DNA of 64,000 nt from Ruminococcus gauvreauii. GTDB taxonomy: Bacteria > Bacillota > Clostridia > Lachnospirales > Lachnospiraceae. Below, piece by piece: positions 7,477-19,801 of the stretch; position 1 is the stretch's first letter; each line of letters starts with the position of its first letter. The stretch covers positions 3,224,001 to 3,288,000 of the forward strand of contig NZ_CP102290.1 of the NCBI RefSeq assembly GCF_025151995.1, in the 5' to 3' direction. Below the pieces are notes generated by a model. The model was not told the origin of the DNA. It saw only the letters and a list, made by a program, of their open reading frames with translations, and did not search any database. The position numbers and the translations under genes were made by a program.

Positions 7477-8559
7477 ATGGGAAAACGAGCAAGAACCGTG
7501 ATGCTGACTTTAATGCTGAGTTTTACTGCGGCAGTGACTGCATGGATTCCAGTGCAGGGTGCAGGCTGGCAGCAGAATGATGCAGGATGGTGGTATCAAA
7601 ACGAGAACAGCACATGGCCTGAAAACGAGTGGAGAGAGGTTGAAGATAAATGGTACTATTTTAATGGTGAAGGATATCGTGTATCAGGCTGGCAGCAGAT
7701 AGACGGAGGCTGGTATTATTTTGGAAAAGATAATGACGGCAGCATGAAGACCAATACCTGGGTGGATGAATACTATGTGGGATCTGACGGGAGGATGCTT
7801 GCAGCAACCTGGGCGGGGAATGCCTGGGTTGATAAAACGGGGAAAAAAGATGTATCCGTTAAATCTAGCAAGAAGAATCCCATAAATTCTATTAGTCTCT
7901 CGAAAACAGAGCTGGTACTGCTAAAAGACAGCACTGCGAATCTGTATGTCACCTGCAGTCCGGCTGATACGACAGACTCCAAGCTTATCGGCTGGAAGAG
8001 CTCCGACCCTGCTGTAGCAACAGTGTCTAAAGGGAAAGTGACTGCACATGCAGAGGGAACGGCGGTGATCACTGCACGCGTTGGGCAGAAAGTTGAGCGG
8101 TGCAGTGTGACCGTGTATGACGAACCGGTATGTCAGAGTGCGCTCTCTTTGCTCGGGGGACAGTATATCTGGGGGGGCAACGGGCCGGAAGACGGCGGTG
8201 TGGACTGCTCCGGACTTCTGATGTACGCCTATACCCAAAATGGCTATGATTTTGGGGCGGATCTGAGCGCAGACAAGTTTGCTTCCTATGGACAGGAGAT
8301 CAGCAGAGAAGAGCTCAGACCGGGTGATGCTATCTGCTGCGTTTATGGCAATGGGAAGTATCAGCATATTCTGTTGTACCTCGGAAATGATATGGTAGTT
8401 GCCTCGGAATGCGGGGGTCCGGCGGTGTGTACAGCAAAGCTTGAATGTAATCAGCATGAAACAGGTACGGCGTGTAACTGCGGCGTTGTAAAGCGTCCAT
8501 TGAATGAAAGTGATTTACTTGATGCAAAGTTTGTCCGGATGAGCAGCTATGCATCATAA
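7477..8559 (+). CDS. Secreted NlpC/P60 peptidase with cell-wall-binding repeats and Big2 domain
   Basis: A 360-residue exported protein, probably a peptidoglycan endopeptidase cutting stem peptides. A signal peptide (KRARTVMLTLML core, cleavage near VQGAG) is followed by Trp/Gly/Tyr-rich choline-binding-type repeats (residues 28-125, GWQQNDAGWWYQ, GWQQIDGGWYYF). A Big2-like immunoglobulin-fold domain spans about 135-210 (ISLSKTELVLL ... ITARVG). The C-terminal NlpC/P60 domain has the catalytic Cys244 in VDCSGLL and His297 in YQHILLYLG. The start has AAAGGAG upstream. It is a single gene between terminators. The domain set is common in gut Lachnospiraceae; the substrate is not shown. Confidence 0.92.
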   Translation: MGKRARTVMLTLMLSFTAAVTAWIPVQGAGWQQNDAGWWYQNENSTWPENEWREVEDKWYYFNGEGYRVSGWQQIDGGWYYFGKDNDGSMKTNTWVDEYYVGSDGRMLAATWAGNAWVDKTGKKDVSVKSSKKNPINSISLSKTELVLLKDSTANLYVTCSPADTTDSKLIGWKSSDPAVATVSKGKVTAHAEGTAVITARVGQKVERCSVTVYDEPVCQSALSLLGGQYIWGGNGPEDGGVDCSGLLMYAYTQNGYDFGADLSADKFASYGQEISREELRPGDAICCVYGNGKYQHILLYLGNDMVVASECGGPAVCTAKLECNQHETGTACNCGVVKRPLNESDLLDAKFVRMSSYAS

Positions 8560-8560
8560 T

Positions 8561-8613
8561 AAATACCGCGGATTGACAGGGGCTTTAACGGTCCTTGCCG
8601 GTCCGTGGTATTT
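8561..8613 (+). terminator. Terminator-like hairpin after the NlpC/P60 gene
   Basis: AAATACCGCGGA pairs imperfectly with TCCGTGGTATTT around an inner GC-rich hairpin, directly after the stop codon. The T-run is short. The 115 bases that follow are very AT-rich and lead into the rRNA promoter, like an UP-element region; no gene is seen there. Confidence 0.6.
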
Positions 8614-8729
8614 GTGCTTATCCGGCAAAATCACTGGAAATCTCTTTGAAGCATTTACAAGTTTGAATTGTGTTTAAATAATTAAATTGTTGATAAATTT
8701 TCGAAAATTAAAAAAGTTTGAAAAAATTG

Positions 8730-8758
8730 TTGACTTATGGGGGGACCCGTGCTATTCT
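8730..8758 (+). promoter_or_regulatory. Promoter of rRNA operon A
   Basis: TTGACT at 8730-8735 and TATTCT at 8753-8758 with 17-base spacing, preceded by an A/T-tract region. The same elements stand before the second operon at 38368-38396. Similarity between the two operons starts precisely at this -35 box. Confidence 0.85.
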
Positions 8759-8805
8759 AATATAGCTGTCGCTGATACAGACAAGCACAGCAAACAATGA
8801 ACTTT

Positions 8806-8829
8806 GATAACTGAACAGTAAAACACATC
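8806..8829 (+). other. 16S precursor processing stem, 5' strand
   Basis: These 24 bases are complementary, with one mismatch, to 10606-10629 beyond the 16S 3' end. The pair would form the long helix that RNase III cuts in the 16S precursor. The region 8836-8934 holds the remaining leader, with no gene. Confidence 0.75.
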
Positions 8830-8934
8830 CTTGAAAATTCTAAACAAGATTTTCATTTCATTGACGAAAAGTCAAAACCAACAGTAAAAGGGATAAGATA
8901 GCCAAGAGTTATCTTGAACTGGAACGAACACTTA

Positions 8935-10472
<1,538 letters not shown>

Positions 10473-10485
10473 AAGAAGAAGTAGG

Positions 10486-10603
10486 CATTGAGCATTTGAA
10501 GAGGGCGAGCCGTAAGGCGAAGGTCGAATCTAGTGCGAAAGCCCACCTGGACACTTAGCGAATGCGAGCGGAAGCGAAGCATGAGGTTAGTGACCATGGT
10601 GAA
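10486..10603 (+). other. 118-base insertion in the 16S-5S spacer, copy A only
   Basis: Comparison with the second operon shows 118 extra bases here. They lie between the 16S 3' end and the 3' strand of the processing stem (10606-10629). The segment contains a hairpin-forming unit (CACTTAGCGAATGCG ... AAGCATGAGGTTAGTG) resembling one downstream at 10641-10680 that both operons keep. No tRNA is present in it. The remaining spacer to 10816 has hairpins but no gene. Confidence 0.8.
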
Positions 10604-10816
10604 GAGATGTGTTTTACTGTTGAGTTATCTTAAGTAGAGCACTTAAGGAATGCGACCGAAGGGAAGCATGAGTTTAGTGCGAACTTCCGAAGATAACGCA
10701 CTGGTGAGGAAAAAGAGCAAGAGGCAGGGGAGTCATCCTGTTGGCCGGGGAGGTTCTGCTAAACGCAGAACAGCTTTCACACTAAGCTCGAAAGGACCTC
10801 GCTAAGTGTTCAATGC

Positions 10817-10935
10817 TTCTGGTGGCGATGCGCTTAGGGGAAACACCCGTACCCATCCCGAACACGATGGTTAAGACTTAAGCGGCCGATGGTACTGCAC
10901 TGGTGACGGTGTGGGAGAGTAGGTGGCTGCCAGAA
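10817..10935 (+). rRNA. rrf: 5S ribosomal RNA, copy A, placed between 16S and 23S
   Basis: The sequence has the 5S core ACCCATCCCGAACACG at 10850 and ends GTGGGAGAGTAGGTGGCTGCC. The terminal helix pairs TTCTGG at 10817 with CCAGAA at 10935. About 119 bases, normal for 5S. It lies about 350 bases after 16S and 510 bases before 23S, whereas the usual place is after 23S. No 5S follows this 23S. Confidence 0.93.
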
Positions 10936-11444
10936 CCCTTTAAAAAGTGTGGGAAACGCTTTTTGAGATAGAACAGGCACCCATAGAAGTGTGCCAACCT
11001 ACAACAGCAGGGAAGTGCTGTTCTACATAACTGGTTTTACCAGTGATCAGAGAGAACAAAGGAGTTTGTTGTTTCTGATGGCTGATAAAACAGCCGGCGA
11101 GACGAAGGCGGACGATGTGAGCGGACATCGGGATCATAGATCCCTCAGCCGCGGCATTACATGCCAATACATGAAATAATCTTTGCACGGACAGGCGAGC
11201 CTGGCCGCACAAACCTTCTTTCCTGTGCTCCCATCTGGGAAGTGTTTCGCGTATGTACCTTGAAAACCGCATATACGAAAATATCTATATTGATAACGAT
11301 TAACGTTAGAGATAGGAAAAGACATCCGAGGAACCATGGGCAGAGATGCTTGTGGTGAATCAAACATTGTAAACGCAATGAAACGAAACGCTCGATGCGA
11401 ATGCATCGTAATACCGACTGTTCCAAACGCTATTGGAGCAGGAA
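10936..11444 (+). other. 5S-23S spacer with 23S processing leader
   Basis: No tRNA or protein gene is seen. Several hairpins are present, for example AAAAAGTGTGGGAAACGCTTTTT near 10942 in part. The stretch 11252-11272 is complementary to the 23S trailer at 14541-14561, so it probably forms the 23S processing helix. Confidence 0.7.
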
Positions 11445-14334
<2,890 letters not shown>

Positions 14335-14579
14335 TGAGCACGCGAAGCGTGCGAAGGTCGTTCGATAGGAGCGAAGCGGAAATCGAACTTCCAATGCAGG
14401 TGTAGCGATACGCATGCGAAGCGGGAATCGAACTTCCAAAGACAACAGGATGAGACAGGAAAGAATGGAAGGAAGAGAAGCAAAGCGAAATCGAATGATC
14501 CGAAAGAAGACGGTAGAAGCGTGGATGGATGTAATAGTGTATGCGGTTTTGAAGGTATATCAAAACCTAAAGAATAAAG
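14335..14579 (+). other. 23S trailer of rRNA operon A
   Basis: Contains a GCACGCGAAGCGTGC hairpin, two copies of a unit like GAAGCGGAAATCGAACTTCC (near 14375 and 14420), and the segment 14541-14561 that pairs with the 23S leader. No gene. The match with operon B ends at 14566. Confidence 0.65.
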
Positions 14580-14623
14580 GCAATAGCAAAGTCTGGAAAC
14601 AGATGTTAGCTATTGCTTTTTTT
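14580..14623 (+). terminator. Terminator of rRNA operon A
   Basis: GCAATAGC at 14580-14587 pairs with GCTATTGC at 14609-14616 and is followed by seven T. It lies just outside the repeated region; operon B instead continues into a tRNA gene. Confidence 0.85.
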
Positions 14624-14715
14624 GATTGAAAGCAGCTTAGGGAAAGTCAAACATAAAACAGCTTGTCAGATCAGCGGTCAGATGCTATTCTTTTTGTAAA
14701 CAGGGAGGTATGCAG

Positions 14716-15083
14716 ATGTTTGTATTTCTATTTATATGTTCATTGTTAGTTCCAATGTCTATGACTTTATTAGGCGGGAGATGGAGCAAAAAACCGCCGA
14801 AAGATATACAGGGGATTTCTGGTTACCGCACTGCTATGGCAAGGATAAATCAAGACACCTGGTCCTATGCACATAAATATTGGGGAAAGATGTGCTTTGT
14901 TATTGGCAGAGTACTCATGATTGCTACTTTTGTAATTTTAATATATATAGTAGAAATTACTCAAATTTTGAGACATTAGTTACCTATTGGGTTTTTACTC
15001 AAATTGCCATTATGGCGCTTACGATCATTCCTACAGAGATTCGATCAAATAAAGACTTCACAAAAACCGGACATCGAAAATAA
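14716..15083 (+). pseudogene. SdpI-like membrane protein, frameshifted
   Basis: The first frame (14716-14979) encodes an N-terminal hydrophobic helix and a segment QDTWSYAHKYWGKMCFVIGR, which resembles the SdpI family of immunity-type membrane proteins, then a second helix. It stops early at 14977. From about 14960 the expected continuation lies in another frame, reading YWVFTQIAIMALTIIPTEIR to 15083, a third helix and a typical short tail. One base gained or lost in the AT-rich stretch near 14960-14975 would restore one protein of about 120 residues. The second ATG (14716) is preferred because GGGAGG lies eight bases before it. A sequencing error is possible. Confidence 0.55.
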
Positions 15084-15362
15084 ATTTTCAGCCTGGCTTA
15101 TTTATTCTTATTAGCACATCTGTTAAACGTTTGGAACAACTTAAAGCAGCAGTAAAAGATATTTAAACCAACGGAAAAGGTCTTGCTGAATTGAGTGATA
15201 TCAATTTGGCAAGACCTATTTTACATCGACGGAATGAAGTTTTTGGTTACTCATCATTTTCTTGTTTTCTGGCTTTCTTATTTTAATTCCGCTGCTTCTT
15301 TTTGAGGATAGGTATAACGCCACTCGTCACACTCCTCCTTGGTTATCTCGCCGACATCTAGT
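15084..15362 (+). other. Gene-free stretch with remnants and a hairpin
   Basis: No supported gene. A short open end, VKRLEQLKAAVKDI then stop at about 15165, looks like the tail of a lost coding sequence. GGTCTTGC and GCAAGACC near 15178-15216 form a terminator-like hairpin followed by TATTTTA. Confidence 0.4.
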
Positions 15363-15596
15363 TTAGCAGCCTGCTTCTGCCATGCCTGAAACATATCGAA
15401 CATAGAAAAGGTCTTCTATGGCAAAAAGCGTGTGCATAAGTCCGACATAGCTGTCTATGTCGGGAACAGCCAGTGCATGAGGGGATACCTCAAAAATTTC
15501 AGCTAATGCGTTCAGATATTTTTCTTTCGGACTGCGGCTGCCCTTTTCATATTGGGCAATGCGGACATCTGTCTGTGTATCACTGAAACCAAGCAT
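15363..15596 (-). pseudogene. Truncated helix-turn-helix regulator remnant
   Basis: About 77 residues on the reverse strand read as the second half of an XRE-type helix-turn-helix protein often carried on mobile elements: RIAQYEKGSRSPKEKYLNAL then LAEIFEVSPHALAVPDIDSY. The expected N-terminal helix-turn-helix start is absent; upstream of the first Met the frame turns into sequence that, on the other strand, belongs to a different remnant. The gene was therefore cut at about 15597. No ribosome binding site is seen for the internal Met. Confidence 0.6.
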
Positions 15597-15606
15597 TTGT
15601 CTGTCA

Positions 15607-16010
15607 GTGATTTTGAGAAAAGGGAGCAGGCAAAGGAAGTAGCGGAGTAGCAGGAAGAAAATGCTGCTATTGAGGAAATCAATGAAACTCTTCGGGAACA
15701 GTTGACACGGATTGATGAAGAAATTTATTCATTACGGAGGGATTTAGAGTAACCCCGTCGAGAAGCGGAGAAAGCGCAGAAGCAGGCAGATAAGTACCAA
15801 AAACGTATGAATGTACAGGCTCCGATGGTAAAGAACATGGAGCGGTTGGCGTTTGATATGTTTTGTATGATGGAACAGGATGGTATGATGATTGAGGTTA
15901 TGGTGGATGGGGTGTCGTATACGCTTACCTGTAGTATGCAGGGGGATATAATTGGTGTTGTTAATGATGTTATCATATGCGGTTTTCCTTTACAAAAAAA
16001 AGGACAATAG
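15607..16010 (+). pseudogene. Decayed coiled-coil gene of mobile-element type
   Basis: One frame can be followed from about 15625 to 16010 if two in-frame stops (TAG near 15646, TAA near 15750) are ignored. It reads as a Glu/Lys/Gln-rich coiled coil (EEINETLREQLTRIDEEIYS, then REAEKAQKQADKYQKRM) and then a small globular tail ending GFPLQKKGQ. Such tails occur in mobilisation proteins of conjugative elements, but I cannot name the family. The start is missing. It abuts the truncated helix-turn-helix remnant on the other strand, so this is a deletion junction. Confidence 0.5.
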
Positions 16011-16055
16011 TATAATGTAGTTGTGACAAATTTGAATTTGTAAAGGAGAAATTGC

Positions 16056-16547
16056 ATGGGTAGAAAAGAAGCCACAACAAAAGAAGATTTGTTGAGTGTC
16101 ATCGCACTATTGGAAAATGCAGGAATAATATATTGGATTGACGGTGGTTGGGGCGTTGATATATTGGCAGGTAAACAAACAAGAGTTCATAGAGATATTG
16201 ATATAAATTTTGACGCTCAACATATAGAAAAATTATTAAATATACTTTTGGAATATGGATATCAAGTAGATATGGATTGGAAACCTGTTAGAATCGAGTT
16301 GTATAGTGATAAATATGGTTATTTAGATATTCACCCATTTGTTTTGAATGAAGACGGCACTTCAAAACAAGCTGATTTAGACGGTGGTTGGTATGAGTTT
16401 GAAAAAGACTATTTTGGCAATGCTGTTTTTGAGGGAAAGACAATTCCATGTATTTCTTTAAAAGGACAAAAAATTTTTCATTCAGGTTATCAACTAAGAG
16501 ATAAAGACAAGCACGATATATCAATTCTTGAAAGTATATCAAAATAA
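16056..16547 (+). CDS. Lincosamide nucleotidyltransferase-like protein (Lnu family)
   Basis: A 163-residue protein resembling small Lnu-type enzymes, which adenylylate lincosamides such as lincomycin. The nucleotidyltransferase signature is visible: YWIDGGWGVDILAGKQ near residue 29, HRDIDINFDAQH near 48, GYLDIHPFVLNEDGTSKQAD near 91, and FHSGYQLRDKDKHDI near the end. The catalytic Asp residues of the family are present. AAGGAG at 16043-16048 supports the ATG. The gene is more AT-rich than its surroundings and lies in a patch of decayed genes, which suggests acquisition. Closest named relatives by eye are Lnu(A) and Lnu(C); I do not assign an allele, and the substrate is untested. Confidence 0.85.
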   Translation: MGRKEATTKEDLLSVIALLENAGIIYWIDGGWGVDILAGKQTRVHRDIDINFDAQHIEKLLNILLEYGYQVDMDWKPVRIELYSDKYGYLDIHPFVLNEDGTSKQADLDGGWYEFEKDYFGNAVFEGKTIPCISLKGQKIFHSGYQLRDKDKHDISILESISK

Positions 16548-16640
16548 TGAATGGCATTACAAATTCCGGTTTGTTGATTAAGAGGTGATAAAGCAGAATT
16601 GATGGTGGTAGAATAAAGAGTGGTAACATTTTACTGATAA

Positions 16641-16769
16641 CAAATTGATGACAAATATTTAGACAGAGGAATACTTTTTACACTTTATGATGAAGGTTTA
16701 AAAAGTATCTGCGTTGTAACTGACGAAGGAAACGGTAATGTGGATTGTCAGAAAGAAAGCTGGGGTTAA
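16641..16769 (+). pseudogene. C-terminal remnant of an unidentified coding sequence
   Basis: An open stretch of 42 codons reads DDKYLDRGILFTLYDEGLKS and ends at a TAA at 16767, five bases before the GNAT gene. It begins right after an in-frame stop and has no start codon or ribosome binding site. The codon pattern looks genuine, and it may be the tail of a lost acetyltransferase or small resistance gene. The remaining bases of 16548-16640 hold nothing I can name. Confidence 0.4.
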
Positions 16770-16773
16770 ATAA

Positions 16774-17334
16774 ATGACATTGGAGACAAAACGACTTGAA
16801 CTGAAGCCGTTACTCCCGGGGCAATTGAGATTATGGATTGAGGACAGTCTGCTGCTTGAGAAACAGTTGAGATGTTCTTATCAGGCGGAACCGCTGGAGG
16901 GGCTCTTTTGCGAAATAATAAAAGGACAACTAAAAATGGCAGAAAAAAATCCGGATGACTATTTATGGTATACCTTTTGGTTCCTTATTCGCAAAACCGA
17001 TCGGATTGTCGTTGGCTCTGTCGTTTTTAAGGATGTTTCAGGTACGAAACAGGAGGTCGAGATTGGTTACGGGCTGGGGAAAGAGTTTGAGCACAACGGC
17101 TACATGACGGAAGCGGTACAAGTTTTGTGCGAGTGGGCGATGGAACAAAAAAGCGTAACCCACATCATAGCAGAAACTGATCTTGACGGCTTTGCCTCGC
17201 AGTGTATTCTGCAGCGCTGTGATTTTGCCGAATATAAGCGCGAGAAAACGATATGGTGGCTGTTATTTTCTATAACGTATGAGAGCTCAAATGTTTTTTA
17301 TAGTAAGATTCAGCAAGAAAATGACATAAATTAG
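16774..17334 (+). CDS. GNAT family N-acetyltransferase
   Basis: A 186-residue acetyltransferase of the RimJ/RimL-like type. It starts with MTLETKRLELKPL, the usual first strand of the fold. VVGSVVFKDVSG near residue 82 is the strand before the acetyl-CoA site, EIGYGLGKEFEHNGYMTEAV near 98 carries the CoA-binding loop, and TDLDGFASQCILQRCDFAEY near 135-155 is the C-terminal helix where family members have a catalytic Tyr or Ser. The usual NxxS motif is replaced by DGFASQ. The ribosome binding site is weak (GGGG at 16762). The substrate is unknown. Confidence 0.85.
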   Translation: MTLETKRLELKPLLPGQLRLWIEDSLLLEKQLRCSYQAEPLEGLFCEIIKGQLKMAEKNPDDYLWYTFWFLIRKTDRIVVGSVVFKDVSGTKQEVEIGYGLGKEFEHNGYMTEAVQVLCEWAMEQKSVTHIIAETDLDGFASQCILQRCDFAEYKREKTIWWLLFSITYESSNVFYSKIQQENDIN

Positions 17335-17371
17335 CATAAAGATGATAGGATTTTGTATGGAGTATGTTGAC

Positions 17372-17399
17372 ATAATATGGTATATTTCCACCATATTAT
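17372..17399 (+). promoter_or_regulatory. Perfect inverted repeat before the AraC-type regulator
   Basis: ATAATATGGT and ACCATATTAT form a perfect ten-base inverted repeat with an eight-base spacer. It directly follows TTGACA at 17367-17372, and TGTTTTT comes after it. It could be an operator over the promoter of the AraC-type gene or a terminator for the GNAT gene; the AT-rich stem makes an operator at least as likely. Confidence 0.5.
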
Positions 17400-17440
17400 T
17401 GTTTTTCAGGGAAACCTGAAAAAATAAAGGAGTTGTCAGC

Positions 17441-18289
17441 ATGCTCGTACAGGGCAAAGGGATCATCAGCGGATCAGAAGCGTTTCATCCTGATATTTCG
17501 GAGATGGCGGAGAAGCTTTTATATTATGTTACCGACTGTGGTATATATTTTTGCGAATATGGATATCGGATAGAGCGCGAAAATTACGGAAACTATATGC
17601 TGCTGTATGTTACAAGAGGGGTGCTGGCAGTTTCTGCGGAGGGAAGCACCTATCTGATTCAGGAAGGCCAGGCGGCATTCTTTAATTGTCACGTCCATCA
17701 TACATATTATGCCAAAGGATTCGTGGCATTTTCCTGGATTCATTTTGACGGTTCCAACACCAGAGAATTCTATCTGCAGTATAGGGATAAGAAAAAAGGA
17801 ATTGTATTTCGGGGAAGTTCGGCGGAACAAATCTATAAAAGCATGTCATCCATCATATCTTGTTATCAGAACGATTTGACTATAAAAGAAGAGGAAAATT
17901 CCAGAAATATATATGAATGTCTGTGCATACTGTTGTTTTCCGAGGCGGAAGATCATGAGCCTGAAGCGAGCGGCAACGTTATAAACAAGGCAAAAGAGTA
18001 TATTCGTGAAAATATAAAGGAAGGCCTGACACTCGATATTGTAGCCAATCATGTGGGCTTAAGTGCCAGCCACTTTTCCAGAATATTCAAGAAAGAAACA
18101 AGTTATTCCCCCTATGAATATATTATTCTTGTTCGGATTAACAAGGCGAAACATCTGCTTAAAACTACGGACATGCAAATCAAGGAAATTGCATATGAAG
18201 TAGGGTACCACAGTGAATCTAATTTCTGCAATTCTTTTACACAGCGAATCGGCATATCACCGATTAATTTTCGAAAATATAAATGGTAG
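17441..18289 (+). CDS. AraC family transcriptional regulator
   Basis: A 282-residue regulator with an N-terminal cupin-like ligand domain (residues 20-140; YLIQEGQAAFFNCHVHHTYY and SWIHFDG are typical) and a C-terminal double helix-turn-helix (residues 180-282; LTLDIVANHVGLSASHFSRIF and IKEIAYEVGYHSESNFCNSF). AraC members of this layout usually activate a nearby sugar-use gene set. The CUT2 transporter genes start 275 bases downstream on the same strand, so it probably controls them. AAAGGAG precedes the start. A terminator follows, so it is its own unit. Confidence 0.93.
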   Translation: MLVQGKGIISGSEAFHPDISEMAEKLLYYVTDCGIYFCEYGYRIERENYGNYMLLYVTRGVLAVSAEGSTYLIQEGQAAFFNCHVHHTYYAKGFVAFSWIHFDGSNTREFYLQYRDKKKGIVFRGSSAEQIYKSMSSIISCYQNDLTIKEEENSRNIYECLCILLFSEAEDHEPEASGNVINKAKEYIRENIKEGLTLDIVANHVGLSASHFSRIFKKETSYSPYEYIILVRINKAKHLLKTTDMQIKEIAYEVGYHSESNFCNSFTQRIGISPINFRKYKW

Positions 18290-18304
18290 TGATCAACTTA
18301 AGAG

Positions 18305-18350
18305 CTGCCCTGCATTGGATACCGTTTTGGTATATGCAGGGCAGTTTTTT
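18305..18350 (+). terminator. Terminator after the AraC-type gene
   Basis: CTGCCCTGCA pairs with TGCAGGGCAG and six T follow. The next 210 bases before the binding-protein gene hold a CACCTG/CAGGTG inverted repeat near 18365-18380, a possible regulator site; no clear promoter was found. Confidence 0.9.
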
Positions 18351-18564
18351 GCAATTGCAGTGTGCACCTGCACACAGGTGAAACGCGTATTTTCAAGGAA
18401 AAAAGCAATGAAACAGTAAAAAATCACATGCACATGATAAGATTTCTTATTAAATGGCAGAAACCCAGATGGTAAAATGTTTACATAAATTCGGGGAAAT
18501 AAAGCGGGTAATTGTTAAAAATGACGATGACCGTGTCCCGGATAACCAAAGGGAGGTAAAAGAA

Positions 18565-19632
18565 ATGAAGAAACGAGTTTTGGCAGTTGTAATGGGTGCG
18601 ATGATGGCAATGTCTTTAATGGCCTGTGGCGGCGGCAGTGACAGCGGCAGTACGAGTGAACCGGCCAGCACGGACAGCGAGACAGCCAGCACTGATGGCG
18701 CAGATGCGGATGCTAAGGACGCCGGGGGGGATAGTGCTTCAGGAGAATATAACATCAGTGTTATTCTGAAAACATTATCTGCAGAGTACTGGAACTTTGT
18801 AAAAGCCGGATGCGATGCTTATGCGGCAGAGAATCCTGGCATAACAGTTGATGTAAAGGGGCCTACATCCGAGACCGCATTTGACGAACAGCAGAATATG
18901 ATCGAGACAGATTTGAGCTCCGGCGCGTATGATGCATTTGTTATTTCACCGCTTCAGGCTGATATGGTTACAACGTTGATTGCAGGTGAAGAAAAACCAG
19001 TCATCGCGCTTGATACATTGATTGAAGCTCCGGAAATCAGAACATTTGTTGGGACCGGTAATGAAAATGCCGCAGCAATGGGTGGAAAAGCAGCCGTTGA
19101 AGCAGCAAAAGCAGCAGGATGGGAAGAGGTTAATGCAATCTGTATCACGGGTGTTCAGGGCGATTCTACGGCAACGGCACGTATGACTGGTTACCAGAAA
19201 GGTATCGAAGAAGCAGGCGGTACATATCTTGCAGATGAAACACAGTACGCTGATGCAGTAGCAGACAAGGCTGTTAACAGTATGGAAGCGATCATGCAGA
19301 ACCATCCGGAAGGCGTTGCGATTATCTGCTGTAATAATGATGACATGGCAGTAGCGGCAGCACGTGCGGCAGCTGCAAATGAAGCATATAAAGATACCAT
19401 CTTTTTAGGATTCAACGGCGATAAGACTGCATGTGAAGCAATTCTGAATGATGAACTTACCATGTCTGTAGCACAGGAAGCGTATAATATGGGATACATG
19501 GCAGTGGAAGAGGCAGTAAAGGCTCTGAATGGTGAAGAACTTGAAGAATTTACAGATTCTGGATGCGATGTTGTCACAAAAGACAATGCACAGGAACGTC
19601 TGGATACTCTGAAAGGATATCTTGGAGAGTAG
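18565..19632 (+). CDS. Sugar ABC transporter substrate-binding lipoprotein (CUT2)
   Basis: A 355-residue surface lipoprotein that captures a sugar outside the membrane. The signal peptide ends in a lipobox LMAC with Cys21, followed by a Ser/Thr/Asp-rich linker (to about residue 60). The mature part is a periplasmic-binding-protein fold of the ribose/galactose type (VILKTLSAEYWNFVKAGCDA, then ISPLQADMVTTLI, ITGVQGDSTATARMTGYQ, CCNNDDMAVAAA). The ATG at 18565 is preferred because GGGAGG lies nine bases upstream and the signal peptide then starts MKKRV; an earlier ATG at 18454 would add a charged extension. It heads a binding protein, ATPase, permease set, but a terminator separates it from the ATPase. 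Confidence 0.93.
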   Translation: MKKRVLAVVMGAMMAMSLMACGGGSDSGSTSEPASTDSETASTDGADADAKDAGGDSASGEYNISVILKTLSAEYWNFVKAGCDAYAAENPGITVDVKGPTSETAFDEQQNMIETDLSSGAYDAFVISPLQADMVTTLIAGEEKPVIALDTLIEAPEIRTFVGTGNENAAAMGGKAAVEAAKAAGWEEVNAICITGVQGDSTATARMTGYQKGIEEAGGTYLADETQYADAVADKAVNSMEAIMQNHPEGVAIICCNNDDMAVAAARAAAANEAYKDTIFLGFNGDKTACEAILNDELTMSVAQEAYNMGYMAVEEAVKALNGEELEEFTDSGCDVVTKDNAQERLDTLKGYLGE

Positions 19633-19664
19633 TCGTTTAAGGCCTGATAGCTGAATAAAAAGTT

Positions 19665-19713
19665 AAATACCCTTATCGGCGACCTGATGTATTTCATAGC
19701 GGTAAGGGTATTT
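19665..19713 (+). terminator. Partial terminator between binding protein and ATPase
   Basis: AAATACCCTTATCG pairs with CGGTAAGGGTATTT and T-rich sequence follows. Within a transporter operon this probably lowers expression of the ATPase and permease relative to the binding protein. Confidence 0.75.
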
Positions 19714-19801
19714 TCTTTCGGTTGTAATGATTTTGTACCGAGAACAGGATCATGAATGATGTGTCTTTAGCCATCGGAAATTCTCTCGGAGAAAAGGTGA
19801 A

